A stretch of 64,000 nucleotides of DNA from Ceratopteris richardii (Eukaryota; Streptophyta; Polypodiopsida; Polypodiales; Pteridaceae): positions 86,656,026-86,720,025 of the forward strand of contig CM035406.1 of the NCBI GenBank assembly GCA_020310875.1. The letters run 5' to 3'. The notes under the pieces were generated by a model. It worked only from the letters and a program-made list of their open reading frames with translations. It did not search any database and had not been told where the DNA came from. Shown piece after piece: positions 12,391-22,577 of this stretch (position 1 is the first letter of the stretch; the number at the start of each line of letters is the position of its first letter). The translations under genes were made by a program, and so were the position numbers.

Positions 12391-12680
12391 GTTGGTGAGT
12401 GTAGAAGTGCGAGAGACACAGGAGAAGCACACACAAGGAGCACAAATATAGCAAGAGACACGAAGAAAACGATGGCTGGAATAGCTCTCTCTATTGACGA
12501 TGAACTGAACTAAATTAAGAGTTGAATAATATCCCTAAGTACAAAGTACCACCACATATGAGAGTATCAAGTATGTGGTAACATGGGGAAAAAACATCTA
12601 TCCAGTACTAGAGTAAAAAGTGCCCATGTATAGGGAAATGGTTCACATCAGAGCTACTCGAGGAACACATAAGTGTAACA
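12391..12680 (-). repeat. 5' LTR of A1
   Basis: Near copy of 261-551. Its last 125 bases, with the same right-hand junction into family B sequence, recur at 41,126-41,250. Confidence 0.85.
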
Positions 12681-13341
12681 AGTGGCATATATTCATTGGT
12701 AAATGCTTGCAAGAGGTCAACAATGCTTCTGAACTTTCTAGTAGTTCAAGAGGTAAGCATTAGACTAAAGAATATGAAGGAGTCGACCAATCTCAAACGA
12801 TATCACAAGAAGAAAGAAATGGATGAAGAAGTTCACTTGGTAAACTACAAGAGGATGAGGAAGACCTAGATGAAATAATAGCCCCAAGAGTGCCCAAAAG
12901 AAGGAATGTGAGGTTTAACATCAAAATAGGTAACTTGCATGTATTAAAAAAGAGAAGAAACCTTTTATTTTGGGAATCGAATATGCTCAGTAATGTGCTT
13001 ACAGCTCACAACCTAGTATAAATTGACCAAAGAGATTTTGCAAACATCTAATTGGAGTGTGTAGCTAACTAAAGAAAATTATTTCATCAATTTAACGACA
13101 CCATACACTGAGAAATGATTGTAAGATATCATGGGGATCATCCCGATATTTTAGGATCTAGAAGATGTGTAGATACAGTCATCTTCTATGATTCATACCT
13201 CAAGTTCAACTAAACCAAATGTGATGAAAATTTATAAGGAAGTAGTAGAAAATTTAATCTAACTAAGCCAATTTTGTGCATAGAAAATGCTTGAGTACAC
13301 ATAGAGAAATCGATTCCACAAGATGATCATAATGATGAAGA
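12681..13341 (-). repeat. Family B leader fragment (start of block U1)
   Basis: The right half of the family B leader into which A inserted. It matches 41,251-41,910 closely and 56,130-56,690, 59,870-60,546 and 63,215-63,360 more loosely. No intact frame is seen; minus-strand reading in related copies gives short Met/His/Leu-rich peptides that I do not recognise. Confidence 0.65.
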
Positions 13342-13808
13342 TGTAGCAAAAACAGTAGATAGAGATGTACTTTAGAAAATGTATCAAAATATATATGGTA
13401 ATGAGAATATGATAGAAGGGAACTCTAGTCGACTACTCCTAGATGAGGTAAGCTCAATGTATGCCCATTGATGTAGCTTAATGTCTCTTAGAATGGCTCT
13501 CCTAGGCCACGACTAACAGCATGTCTATTTATACTCATATTTGAGTTCCAATTTGAATTTTACCTCACCTAAAAGCGATTCTATACTTTAGTGATGATTT
13601 GAATTGATTCCTCTTATCTCATGAGTCATGGGTTCAGCTCCCTTAATTCATGAGATTCTTTATTCTCTTGGCTCTTATAATTGTTCAAAGTAACTATGCC
13701 CAAAATGACTAGTATAGGCTCACATGTAGTTCTTTCTTGTGAGGAAATGAAATGATGTGTACTCGTAAATAATTAGCGAAGAAGTTAGGCTTGCTGATTG
13801 TACCAGCA
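13342..13808 (-). repeat. LTR of family B (minus), U1
   Basis: On the minus strand it starts TGCTGGTACAATCAGC after a purine tract GAGGGAGAGC and runs about 467 bp to a CA end (this end is inferred). Similar LTRs lie at 41,911-42,377, 60,547-61,017 and, on the plus strand, 54,497-54,955. Confidence 0.75.
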
Positions 13809-14990
13809 GCTCTCCCTCAAGCCTAAGATGCTTGAGTCTTCATACCTTCATGATTTAGTGTAGTCCAATCATTGACTTGAACCTATTTAATTTTCTTCCA
13901 TCCAATGCCGGTGTCATCATATATGCACATTGTTGTTGTATAGATACATATGAGAGTTGTATCTCCTTACTCGAAATTATTTCCCTGACATAATGGTAGT
14001 GAACCTCTATATGTTTGGTCATGGCATGATAGATACGATTATTAGTAAGATGTAATCAACTAATGTTGTCCCAAAATATATGTGGAGTTGAAGTATTCAA
14101 CCCTTAATCAGATTATAGGCTTCTAATCCACATAGCTTCTTGTCTTGCATTTGCAAATCATCTGTATTCAGCCTCTGTTGATGAAAGAGCAACTATAGGT
14201 TGCTTCTTGGAAGACCATGATATAAATTTAGTACCTAGAAAACGAATGTGACCTGATGTGCTTCTCCTTTCATCTTTAGAGCCTACCCAATCTTCATCAG
14301 AAATGGTTTAACATTATATGAGATGTACATGGATACTATAATCCTTCGTTGATTGTACTCTTCAAATACTTTAAGATTCTCTTGGCTGCTTCCATTGAGG
14401 CTTCCCTGGAGTGTACATGAATTGACTCAGCACACAAACTCTGTAGTATATATCTACTCTAGTTGGAATAGCATAATTCAAGTTTCTAACTAAGCTTTGA
14501 TAGCTAGTTACATCGTCAATGAGTTCTTCTTCATGAGCACTAAAACGTTTATTTACCTCCAGGGTGATTTTGCAACCTTTGTAGTTTCCATCTTGAACTT
14601 GATAAGCATATCTCTAATTTGTATTTTTCATATTGAACTTGGTAATTATATCTCCAATGTACTTTCTCTGAGTTAAGAACATATCTTTCTCTATATATAC
14701 CACTTCCACACCTAAGAAGTATGTGAATAGGCCAAGAACATTGATCTTGAACTCTTTCGCTTCCATGGGATGGTTGGGTTGCCTTTGATGTGCCTTAATC
14801 CAAGCCTCTTTGATTTTTCTCCTTTCTCATCTTCTCAAGGATTGTGAATGATTCATCCTTTGTCTCTCTACGTTTTCCTTCTTTTTTACTTGATTCATAA
14901 CGACTAGAAGCTCCTCCAATCACACCATTAGTCCTAGGCAAGTGCACATGTATTTTCTTTATCTCTTGTAACATTAATCATGTGCAAGGG
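13809..14990 (-). pseudogene. Family B copia RNase H and RT fragment (minus), U1
   Basis: Minus-strand translation gives pieces of copia RNase H (STSGHI-type, [17 protein letters not shown]) and RT (LFTYFLGVEVVYIEKD). It is heavily broken. It meets the plus-strand B fragment head to head near 14,995, forming an inverted pair that is also present in U3 and, in shortened form, in U2. Confidence 0.75.
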
Positions 14991-17516
14991 ATAGGAGTTA
15001 CCTTGCATGTTTGTGGAGATAATTTCCTTCAACCAATCTTTGGTGTAATGTTCCTTTGGACCTACAAAAGGTCTATTCATAACTCTATCGATGTGATATT
15101 CCCAAATGAAAAAGAGAAAGAAGAAACAATGTGTATGAGTAAAGTTCTTATATAATCATTTTTGGAGAGGAAACAAGCAAACATCAACACAAGAGATGAC
15201 ATGAAGTCCAAACAGAAGATGACACAAGGCGTACAATGGAGAAGATAGGAAATGTGAAGCCTTCATATGGTAACATGAACCTATTGAGAAAGGTATTCTA
15301 TGTGTCAACTATTACCAAAAATCTCATGTGTATGTCAAATTGTTGAAAAAGGATTGCGAGTCAGATTCACAAAGAATGAAGCATTTGTTGAGGATCCATA
15401 TTAGGGATTCAAGAGAATAGCAAGAGGATAAAATTTAGGTAGATTATTAATATTTGAGCTCCAAGATACTAGAAACATTGCATTGTTCAATTATGGTAGC
15501 GAAACCTTGTCAAAATTAGAAATTCGGAACAAGAGGTTAGCTCATATAGGTAATAGTTCCCTAAAGCAAATCAATAGGGATCAAAGTGTGCTTGGCCTAC
15601 CAAACATCTCCAAACAACACATAATTTACAAATGTAGTGCTCATCAATTTAGCAAGTCTCGTAGATAAATCTCTAGATCTAGGTATTATGTGTGATTCAT
15701 TGATGATTGTTGGCCAATACTATATTTTATGAAGCATAAAGATGAAGTGTTCTCTTGTTTCAACAAATATCTAGCACTTGTAGAAAATCAAACAAGTAAG
15801 ACTTTGAAGAGACTAAGGTCAAATGAAGGGGGAGACTGTTTCATCATGACTTTGATTCTTATCTCCAAGAAAGAGGGATAAAAAGAGAGAATAAAACTTG
15901 GTATACCCCATAGCAAAATGGAGTAGTAGAGAGAAGCAATGGAACCATAGTAGAGGTTGCAAGGTCAATGCTAAATGAGAAGAAGTTTCCCAATTACTTA
16001 TGGGCAGAGGTTGTATCCACGCCCCCTATCTAATCAATAGACTCCCATCAAAAGCATTAGATGGGATGACACCACATGAAGCATGGAATTGAGGAAGACC
16101 TAGCCTTGATCATTCTATGATCTGGTGGTGCATAGCATATGCACACATACCTTAATAAATCAGAGGAAAACTAGATCCAAAGGTAGAAAAATGTATATTT
16201 ATTGGATATGGCCTAAATAAAAAAGGTTATAGGCTATATAACGCAAGAAATAAAGGTTTCATTGTAAGTAGAGATGTGTTTGATGAAAAAAAGTCTTGGT
16301 TTCAAGATGATTGCAGGAAAATCAAACTTCCTTATGACCTAGAGGAAGACTTTACAACACTGTCAAAATGGAATGAGCTTACTTTTGAAGCATCAAGTGA
16401 TTTTGAAGATGACCAGAAGACTCCAAGAAGGGAAATTAAATCTTGGAACTCTAAACAAAAAGCCAAAGTCGAGGAGATGAGAGATGTGGCAGAATCATCT
16501 CAAGAAACTATAAGAAGGTCTACTAGAGAGAAAAGGAAGCCAAAAAGGTATGGTTATGACACTTCTTTTGCCAAATGAAGGAAGATTTCAAGATCAATCA
16601 TCTTGTCCTACTCACATACTTCCTAGGTTTGGAAGTTGTATATATCGAAAAAGGTATGTTCTTAACTCAAAGAAAGTACTTGGAGATATACTTACCATGT
16701 TCAAGATGGAAAATGCCAATTGCAGATATGCTTACTAAGTTTAAGATGGAAAATACAAAGGTTGTAGGTACACACTGGAGGTAAATAAAAAATTAAGTTC
16801 TCATGAAGGAGATCTCATTGAGGATGTAACTAGCTATCAAAGATTAGTTAGAAACTTGAATTATGCTATTCTAACTAGAGTAGATATATGCTATGGAGTT
16901 AGTATGATCAGCCAGTTCATGCACACTCCAAGGACACCTCAATGAAAGTATCCAAGGGACTCCTAAAGTATTTGAAGAGTACAATCAACAAAGTATTAAC
17001 TATCCATATACATCTAATATAATGTTAAACCTTTTTTATGCAGATTGGGTTGGATCTAAAGATGAAAGGAGAAGCACATCAGGATACATTACTTTTGCAA
17101 GTACTAAATTGATATCATGGTCTTCCAAGAAGCAACCTGTAGTTACTCTTTCATCGATAGAGGTTGAATACAGAGGACTTGCAAATGCAACACAAGAAGC
17201 TATATGAATTAGAATGCTATACTATGATTTAGGGTCGAACACATCAACTCCACATATATTTGGGGACAATATTAATTCATTACATCTTACTACGAATCCT
17301 ATATATCCAAACATATAGAGGTTCACTACCATTATGTCAAGAAAACAATTATAAGTAAGGAGATACAACTCTCATATGTATCTATACAATAATAATGTGC
17401 AGATATGATGACAAAGGCATTGGATGGAAACAAATTAAATGGGTTCAAATCAATGATTGGACTACACTAAATCATAAAGGTCTAAATATTCAAGTATCTT
17501 AGGCTTGAGGGGGACT
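14991..17516 (+). pseudogene. Family B copia gag-pol fragment (plus), U1
   Basis: In order: GAG-pre-integrase (ISKQHIIYKCSAHQFSK, 15,483-15,668), integrase core and C-terminus (15,690-16,260), linker (FDEKKSWFQDDCRKIKLPYD, 16,276-16,578), RT (LTYFLGLEVVYIEKGMFLTQ, 16,575-16,800) and RNase H (SKKQPVVTLSSIEVEYR, 17,022-17,207), ending in a purine tract beside the LTR. It is copia-type, with many breaks. The same linker lies on the minus strand at 58,566-58,763. Confidence 0.82.
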
Positions 17517-17824
17517 TGTTGGTACAATCAGCAAGCCTAAGTGCTTGGCTAATTATTCAGGACTACAGATCATTTCATTTCCTTACAAGAAAAAACTACA
17601 TGTGAACCTATGCTAGTCATTTTGGGCATAGTTACTTTGAATAATTAAAAAAGCCAAGAGAATAAAGAATCTCATGAATTTAAAGAGCTTAACCCATGAC
17701 TCATGAAGTAAGAGAAATCAATTCAAATCATCCTTGAAGTATAGGATCACTTTTAGGTGAGGAAAATTTCAAATTGGAACTCAAGTATGAGTTTTAATAC
17801 ACATGCTTTTAGTCACGACCCAGG
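17517..17824 (+). repeat. Partial 3' LTR of family B (plus), U1
   Basis: It begins TGTTGGTACAATCAGC after the purine tract TTGAGGGGGAC and matches the first two thirds of the B LTR. It then abuts the hairpin element G. The same junction is found at 32,104 and 46,385. Confidence 0.78.
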
Positions 17825-18764
17825 AAGTGGTGCATGTATGCATGCGAAGGTCTGATGATATGCATGAGGAAGCATAATGTATGCATAATGTAGATATGAA
17901 TGGATGTGCAGGCATAAGACTTAGATGCATGTATGCATGAAGAAATGAATAAATGTGTATGGATCTCTATGATAAGAATTGAAAGTAAAACGTGAGTGTG
18001 TTTTATGTTTCATAAAAAATACTTATGTTCTTTCCTTATGATTTACTTGCAAAGAACATTGACGAACATTGAAGAGCATTGACGAGCAGTTGAGATTGGA
18101 AGATTGGAGTTGCATACACGCTTCTTCTTCCACTTTACTTATATCAATTCCTTTTAAGTTAATCTTGTATTAGGATTTTGGTGATTTATCCTAGCATTCA
18201 TACTTATAGTTATATAAGGTTATTGAAGTAGTTTCCATTCATTAGCATTATCAAGAAAACACTTTTAGAATTATTCATTGATCAATTGAATATTTATATT
18301 GTTCTATATTTTTGGATGTTTGTGAGTAATGAGTCTATGAATAAGTTTGTGAGTAATGAGTCTACGAATGAAAATATAATTTCTACATCTTTTATTTTTG
18401 AGTATTTGTTGCCTCCATTGATAAATAATACCACTCAGTCCAAGGAAAACGTAGCTAATATAGAATAATAAGAAGAGGAGTTCATCAAAGATTGCATTAC
18501 TAGTGAAACCTTAGTCTCACCATCTTATGAGCATGGTCTATCTAGGTATCAAGCTGCACAACCATATGGATAATAGTTAAATAGTTTTATCTTAGATATT
18601 CTATAGCTTAGGCCATTAGGCATAAATAAACTCTTATCACATTACTCAATCGCATCTTACATCCTAAAGTACGCTAAAAAAACACCCTGCATGTAGTAAC
18701 ATAGTGAGGCCATAGCAAATTCAGTTCTGATTTGCCCGTTGGTCTCCATTAATACCCCTCGACA

Positions 18765-18785
18765 TTTGCTGGACCCAAGGTGAAT
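18765..18785 (+). other. Primer-site-like sequence in G, U1
   Basis: TTTGCTGGACCCAAGGTGAA follows 'cctcgaca'. U2 and U3 read TTTGGTGAACCCAAGG here, close to the primer site of element F. This suggests that the sequence to the left is an LTR end. Confidence 0.4.
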
Positions 18786-19339
18786 CATGACAATTGTGTG
18801 CTTAGGATTGTTGGGTGTGTTTTAGTATTTCTTAAAGAAATTTACTTTTATATTCTTCTTGTTTGCAAGTGAGTGGAGAAAGGAGCCGCAACGACAAGTT
18901 TAGATTTTGTTGGCACAGTTCCTTTTCTCTGGTTGTTGAGGGTTGTTCCCTAGGGAATTGAGCACCTCCACGGGAAGAGGGGCATTCAAGATGGAGGAGC
19001 CTCGACACTTCTCCCCCCCCCCCCCCCCCCCATCGACAAGAGGAAAAGTTTGTATTTAGGTCTTAATTTTAGACTATTAAACTTCTCCTACAACAAACTT
19101 CAAGGTAATGGTTATTAAGGTTCGTTTACATTTGCACAAAAAGTTTACATATATCACTAGCCCTCATAAAAGGATTGTTTTGATTTCACATTGCATTAGG
19201 AAAGAGTCTCAACCGCTTGTCAATGCTCTTCAATGCTTGTCAATGCTCTCTGCAGAAAAATCATTAGGAAAAGCATAAGTATTTTTTATGAAACATAAAA
19301 CACACTCATGTTTTACTTTCAATTCTTATCATAGATTCT

Positions 19340-20185
19340 ATACACATTTATTCATTTCTTCATGCATACATGCATCTAACTCTAATGCCTACACATGCAT
19401 TCATATCTTCTTATGCATATATTATGCATCCTCATGCATATCATCAGACATTCTCATGCATACATGCACCACTTGCAAACATGCATCTTTATTACACTCA
19501 TTCATGCATACATATATTTCATGCATACATATTCAACACATTCACTTATGCACATGTACATGCATTGTCAATCACACACACCTATGTATGGCAAATGCAC
19601 ATATCATTCATGCACATGTACTCTTGCATACTTATAGATTTATACACTCATACAGATACTCATAGATGCACATGCACACACTCCTCATGCATAGATGCAC
19701 ATATCCATCTCATACACACATATGTACTCACTTCACATTGTCATGCATCTAACTCTTATGCATACATGCTCTCATGCACACTCATGCATGCATACATTAG
19801 CTTTAACATGCATGCACACACACTATCACATGGATCTAATATGCATCTGCATTTCATACTTTCATGTACATGCACACATCATTATGCATACATGCACTCT
19901 AATACATACATCTTTTTACATGCACATGCACACATTCATTCATGCACATGAGTTTTCATTCATTCTCATGCATACATTAATTTTATACTCATGCATATGC
20001 TCATGCATACATTTATGCATATACATGCACTCATGCATATACTCATGCACACATGTATGCATATGCATGCACTCATGCACATGTAATATGCACATGCATA
20101 CATACATACTCATATGTATGCACACTATGCAACTTCATGCACATAAAACACACAATCACATGCACTTATACACATTCATGCTTAT
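19340..20185. repeat. CATGCA / ATGCATAC-rich array, U1
   Basis: Words such as CATGCA, TGCATACA and CACATGCA recur every 10-20 bases over about 850 bp, without a fixed unit. Several frames on both strands stay open because of this composition and give His/Thr/Cys/Ile-rich peptides, so they are not coding evidence. Parallel arrays lie at 33,560-34,345 and 47,925-48,745. Confidence 0.8.
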
Positions 20186-20230
20186 ACACAATCACTTTAC
20201 ATCCTTCCTAGATTTACATAGGCTTAATGA

Positions 20231-20442
20231 TTTAAGTTGAATGCTTGATTAGAAGTCTCTCAAACCAATACTACACAACCCGAGGATTCTCTAACCATGA
20301 TAAACGGATAATCTTTCTTTTTTTACAATATAACCAAAACATTTTCCAAGTGGACATTAAAAACATGTCTTTAAGAGAATATTTATAGCTTCTCTAAGTA
20401 CCAAGAAATCAAAATAAAATGGCACTAAATACAATACCTTAG
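20231..20442. other. Block U sequence between G and the exon-1 fragment
   Basis: AT-rich sequence beginning 'gaggattctctaacc', with no gene seen. It is also present at 34,390-34,603 and 39,834-39,998, and its start at 48,841-48,896, where C1 follows. Confidence 0.6.
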
Positions 20443-20543
20443 ATCCTATGTACCAAAAGGAAAAAGATTTCCCTCACATCTCGTGTTGCCCTCACTTTGG
20501 CACTGCTTCTTCTAACCACTGGTGAGTTTCCTTCCTTCTTCTA

Positions 20544-20586
<43 letters not shown>

Positions 20587-20690
20587 AGTGCATGCGTTAG
20601 TTTTCGACGACTCTCTCTCTCACACACAGTGTGTGCATTAGTTTTAGACGATTCTCTCTCTCTCTCTCACTCATAATGTGTGCATTATTT
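20443..20690 (+). pseudogene. Fragment of the IDA-like gene: exon 1 and part of intron 1 (U1)
   Basis: The sequence GATTTCCCTCACATC through CTTCTAACCACTG|GTGAGTTTC matches exon 1 and the splice donor of the gene at 22,578. CT-rich intron sequence with the GCGTTAGTTTTCGACGA phrase follows. The position of the inner ATG reads AAG and no upstream in-frame ATG exists, so it cannot start the same protein. It joins a minus-strand copia fragment at about 20,690. Confidence 0.8.
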
Positions 20691-21435
20691 CTCGAAAACT
20701 CCCATCACATGATAAAAGGAGTTGTTGGCACATGTGACATTATTCCATGTATGGGCATGCTCAAGTGAAGTGAAGAAACTATGGTGTGAGGTAATATGAT
20801 TGGTTGCTCCACTATCAAAATACCAAACATCTGAGGCAACTATAGACATACAATGCTCATGAGAAGATAGGTCAAAATTGCAAACAGTAGTAATTTCCCA
20901 TTCTTCATTTTGCACAAGATTAGGAGAAGATATTTGCAGTGTAGAGGCCTCTGCAATAACCATTCTAGCCTCTTTCTTATTTGCCTCTTTGTAGTCTGTT
21001 TTGGACAACTCTTAATGACCTGATCATTTGCTTTACAGTATTTGCAAAACAATTTCTGCTTTTCTGATTTCTTCTCATCTTTGTCTTCCTCCCATGAATG
21101 TGAGGCATTTTCAAATTTCTACTTAGTAGTAGATGAGCTCCATTTATGTTTGCCCTTCTGACTAGCCAGGAAAGATTTATCTGCGATATGCATAATGGAC
21201 ATGTTCTGCTTAGACAGATCTTCCTGCAGTAGAACAAAAACTAACTCTTCAAACGAAAAGGCATTTGGATTTCCTTTCATCATCAAATGAAGAGTAGAAG
21301 AAAAACTCTAGCATGAATCAGGAAGACCATTCAGAACGGTCTCCACAGTGAGCTATCTAGTATAACTTCGGCACTAGAAACCAAATGTTGCTTCAAGTCT
21401 TTAATCTTTTCTAGAAACATGTCCAAGGAGAGGTT
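20691..21435 (-). pseudogene. C-family copia gag-protease fragment (minus), U1
   Basis: Read right to left: gag (a KDLKQHL-type stretch), a knuckle with FCKYCKANDQVIKSCPK near 21,040, and the protease start VWYFDSGATNHITSHHSFF near 20,800. It closely resembles C1 at 49,900-50,660. It is a broken fragment without LTRs; similar pieces lie at 34,886-35,010 and 40,256-40,995. Confidence 0.8.
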
Positions 21436-22200
21436 TAGGCCAATCACGAGCCTCCTAAATTGGGTTGGAATGCTTTCTCACAATCATCAATCCATTTAAA
21501 TTTGTTCAGTACTCGAAATAGGGGTTCACCTATGATAGAAAACATATGAATGAATGAACCATTGATATTAAATACAATGTCCATAAAATCTTAAGCTTTC
21601 TTGACGTTTGTAGGATTTTGTAGCTGTATCTGAATTTGATCTTATCTTCATGTGGAGGTTCTATTTTTGGAGACAATGTGTCCCAAAAACTCACTTGCTT
21701 TGCACCATGAAGTGACATCTTTATTTTGGGTTTTGACACACATAGTATTGTCTACATTTTGCAGACATTGAATATAGGTTTGGAATATGCATAATGTGTT
21801 GTTTTGCATATATATAGAGATAATCTATGTACCTTTCGAGAAGTTTCATAAAATTCACGTGGCACATTAGGCATTAGAAGCTAGCTGGGACATTGGTCGA
21901 GTCAAATAGCATGACAAAAGAATGCAAAGATATCTCATTCAATAGTTTTTTTTTTGTTCTTGATGAGCAATCGCTACTTAATTATAGCTTGATAATCCAT
22001 ATAATGAATTGTAGACTTCTTGGTGTGCCACCCTATCATGAAGACGATCGATGATTCAAAAACAATAATTTTCATGGACCATTCTTGCATTGAGCTTCTT
22101 GAGATCTATGCAAACTCATAACTTTTCATTCTCCATGGCCACCATGATAAAAGTCATGAGAGAGTGTTCTACCCCTCCATTTGAGCTTAGGGTTACACCT
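21436..22200 (-). pseudogene. Ty3-gypsy reverse transcriptase fragment (minus)
   Basis: Minus-strand reading gives, in order, pieces typical of gypsy RT: an LKKLNARMVHEN-like start near 22,100, a VAIAHQEQKKT-like piece near 21,960, a gypsy palm around 21,860, HGAKQVSFWDTLSPK near 21,700 (the LGHIVSK region) and LNKFKWIDDCEKAFQ near 21,480 (RT to RNase H tether). It is strongly decayed. It abuts the C fragment, and the same pair occurs at 40,256-41,125. Confidence 0.65.
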
Positions 22201-22422
22201 CTTGTGCCATAAGTTCAAGTCCAAGTAGAATCTATATGTTTGGGTTTGGACTCGGAAAATGGCTAGGTATACTCTAGCACATCTTTATGGATGGCAATTA
22301 TTTGTTTGTGAGGGAATCAATTAGCATGTCAAGAGCGATTAACTATATAACTCAGAAGATGGTTGAATCAATTAACTTGGCATGCCCCAATCCTTAGTCC
22401 AAGGAACGCCTATTTTAGGTTT
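22201..22422. other. Upstream region of the IDA-like gene
   Basis: AT-rich sequence with no coding or repeat signal that I recognise. It separates the gypsy fossil from the likely promoter of the peptide gene. Confidence 0.5.
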
Positions 22423-22434
22423 TATATATAATAT
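22423..22434 (+). promoter_or_regulatory. Candidate TATA box of the IDA-like gene
   Basis: TATATATAATAT lies about 145 bases upstream of the first in-frame ATG (22,578), a normal distance for a plant core promoter with a leader of roughly 110 bases. It is a sequence match only. Confidence 0.45.
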
Positions 22435-22577
22435 TTCTACTTCAAATGTAAAATTATTACGCAAGGGGAGTCGAAACTTGTCAAGTTCTTCTGAGCCGAC
22501 GGACCTATAAGATCTTACTTATGCTTCGAGATTCTATGTAGAATGGTTGTCCTTCGCGTCAGCTACGTCTTTAGCTC

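Larger units (their letters stand above)
261..12680 (-). mobile_element. Ty1-copia element A1, broken, interrupted by element F
   Basis: This minus-strand copia element has LTRs of about 290 bp at 261-551 and 12,391-12,680, in the TG...CA form. Without the inserted element F (1,661-9,114) it is about 4.96 kb, a normal copia length. From right to left come a tRNA-Met type primer site, gag with a CCHC knuckle, protease, GAG-pre-integrase, integrase, a repeat-rich linker, reverse transcriptase and RNase H, in copia order. The frame is interrupted at several places, so this is a fossil. No clean 5-bp target duplication is visible; only AG is shared by the flanks. The closest relative in the window is A2 at 24,973-28,857. 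Confidence 0.88.
17825..20230. mobile_element. Hairpin element G with CATGCA-rich tail, U1
   Basis: Two arms of about 278 bp are inverted copies of each other: 17,825-18,102 and 19,197-19,474. Each includes the phrase 'tttcataaaaaatactta', the repeated 'gagcattgac' and a run of ATGCAT words. The 1.1-kb loop is conserved in U2 and U3. It contains an LTR-retroelement-like primer site (about 18,765) and a poly-C tract (about 19,013). Beyond arm 2 the CATGCA-rich tail runs to about 20,185. I cannot assign a superfamily. It may be a gypsy-like LTR plus leader trapped between inverted pieces, or an unclassified inverted-repeat element. Confidence 0.55.

Noticed and set aside
19197-19260. Spaced repeats 'TCAATGCTC' as a CRISPR-like array
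   Set aside because: Only a few short irregular copies, in a plant nuclear context; this is a minor local repeat.
17825-19474. G arms as a classic DNA transposon with terminal inverted repeats
   Set aside because: There is no target duplication beside the arms and no transposase. One arm continues into a long array, while the other ends at a B LTR.
19288-20240. His/Cys/Thr/Ile-rich frames of 100-193 residues in the CATGCA arrays (also near 33,500 and 47,900)
   Set aside because: They are produced by low-complexity CATGCA sequence and are open on both strands, with no domain.
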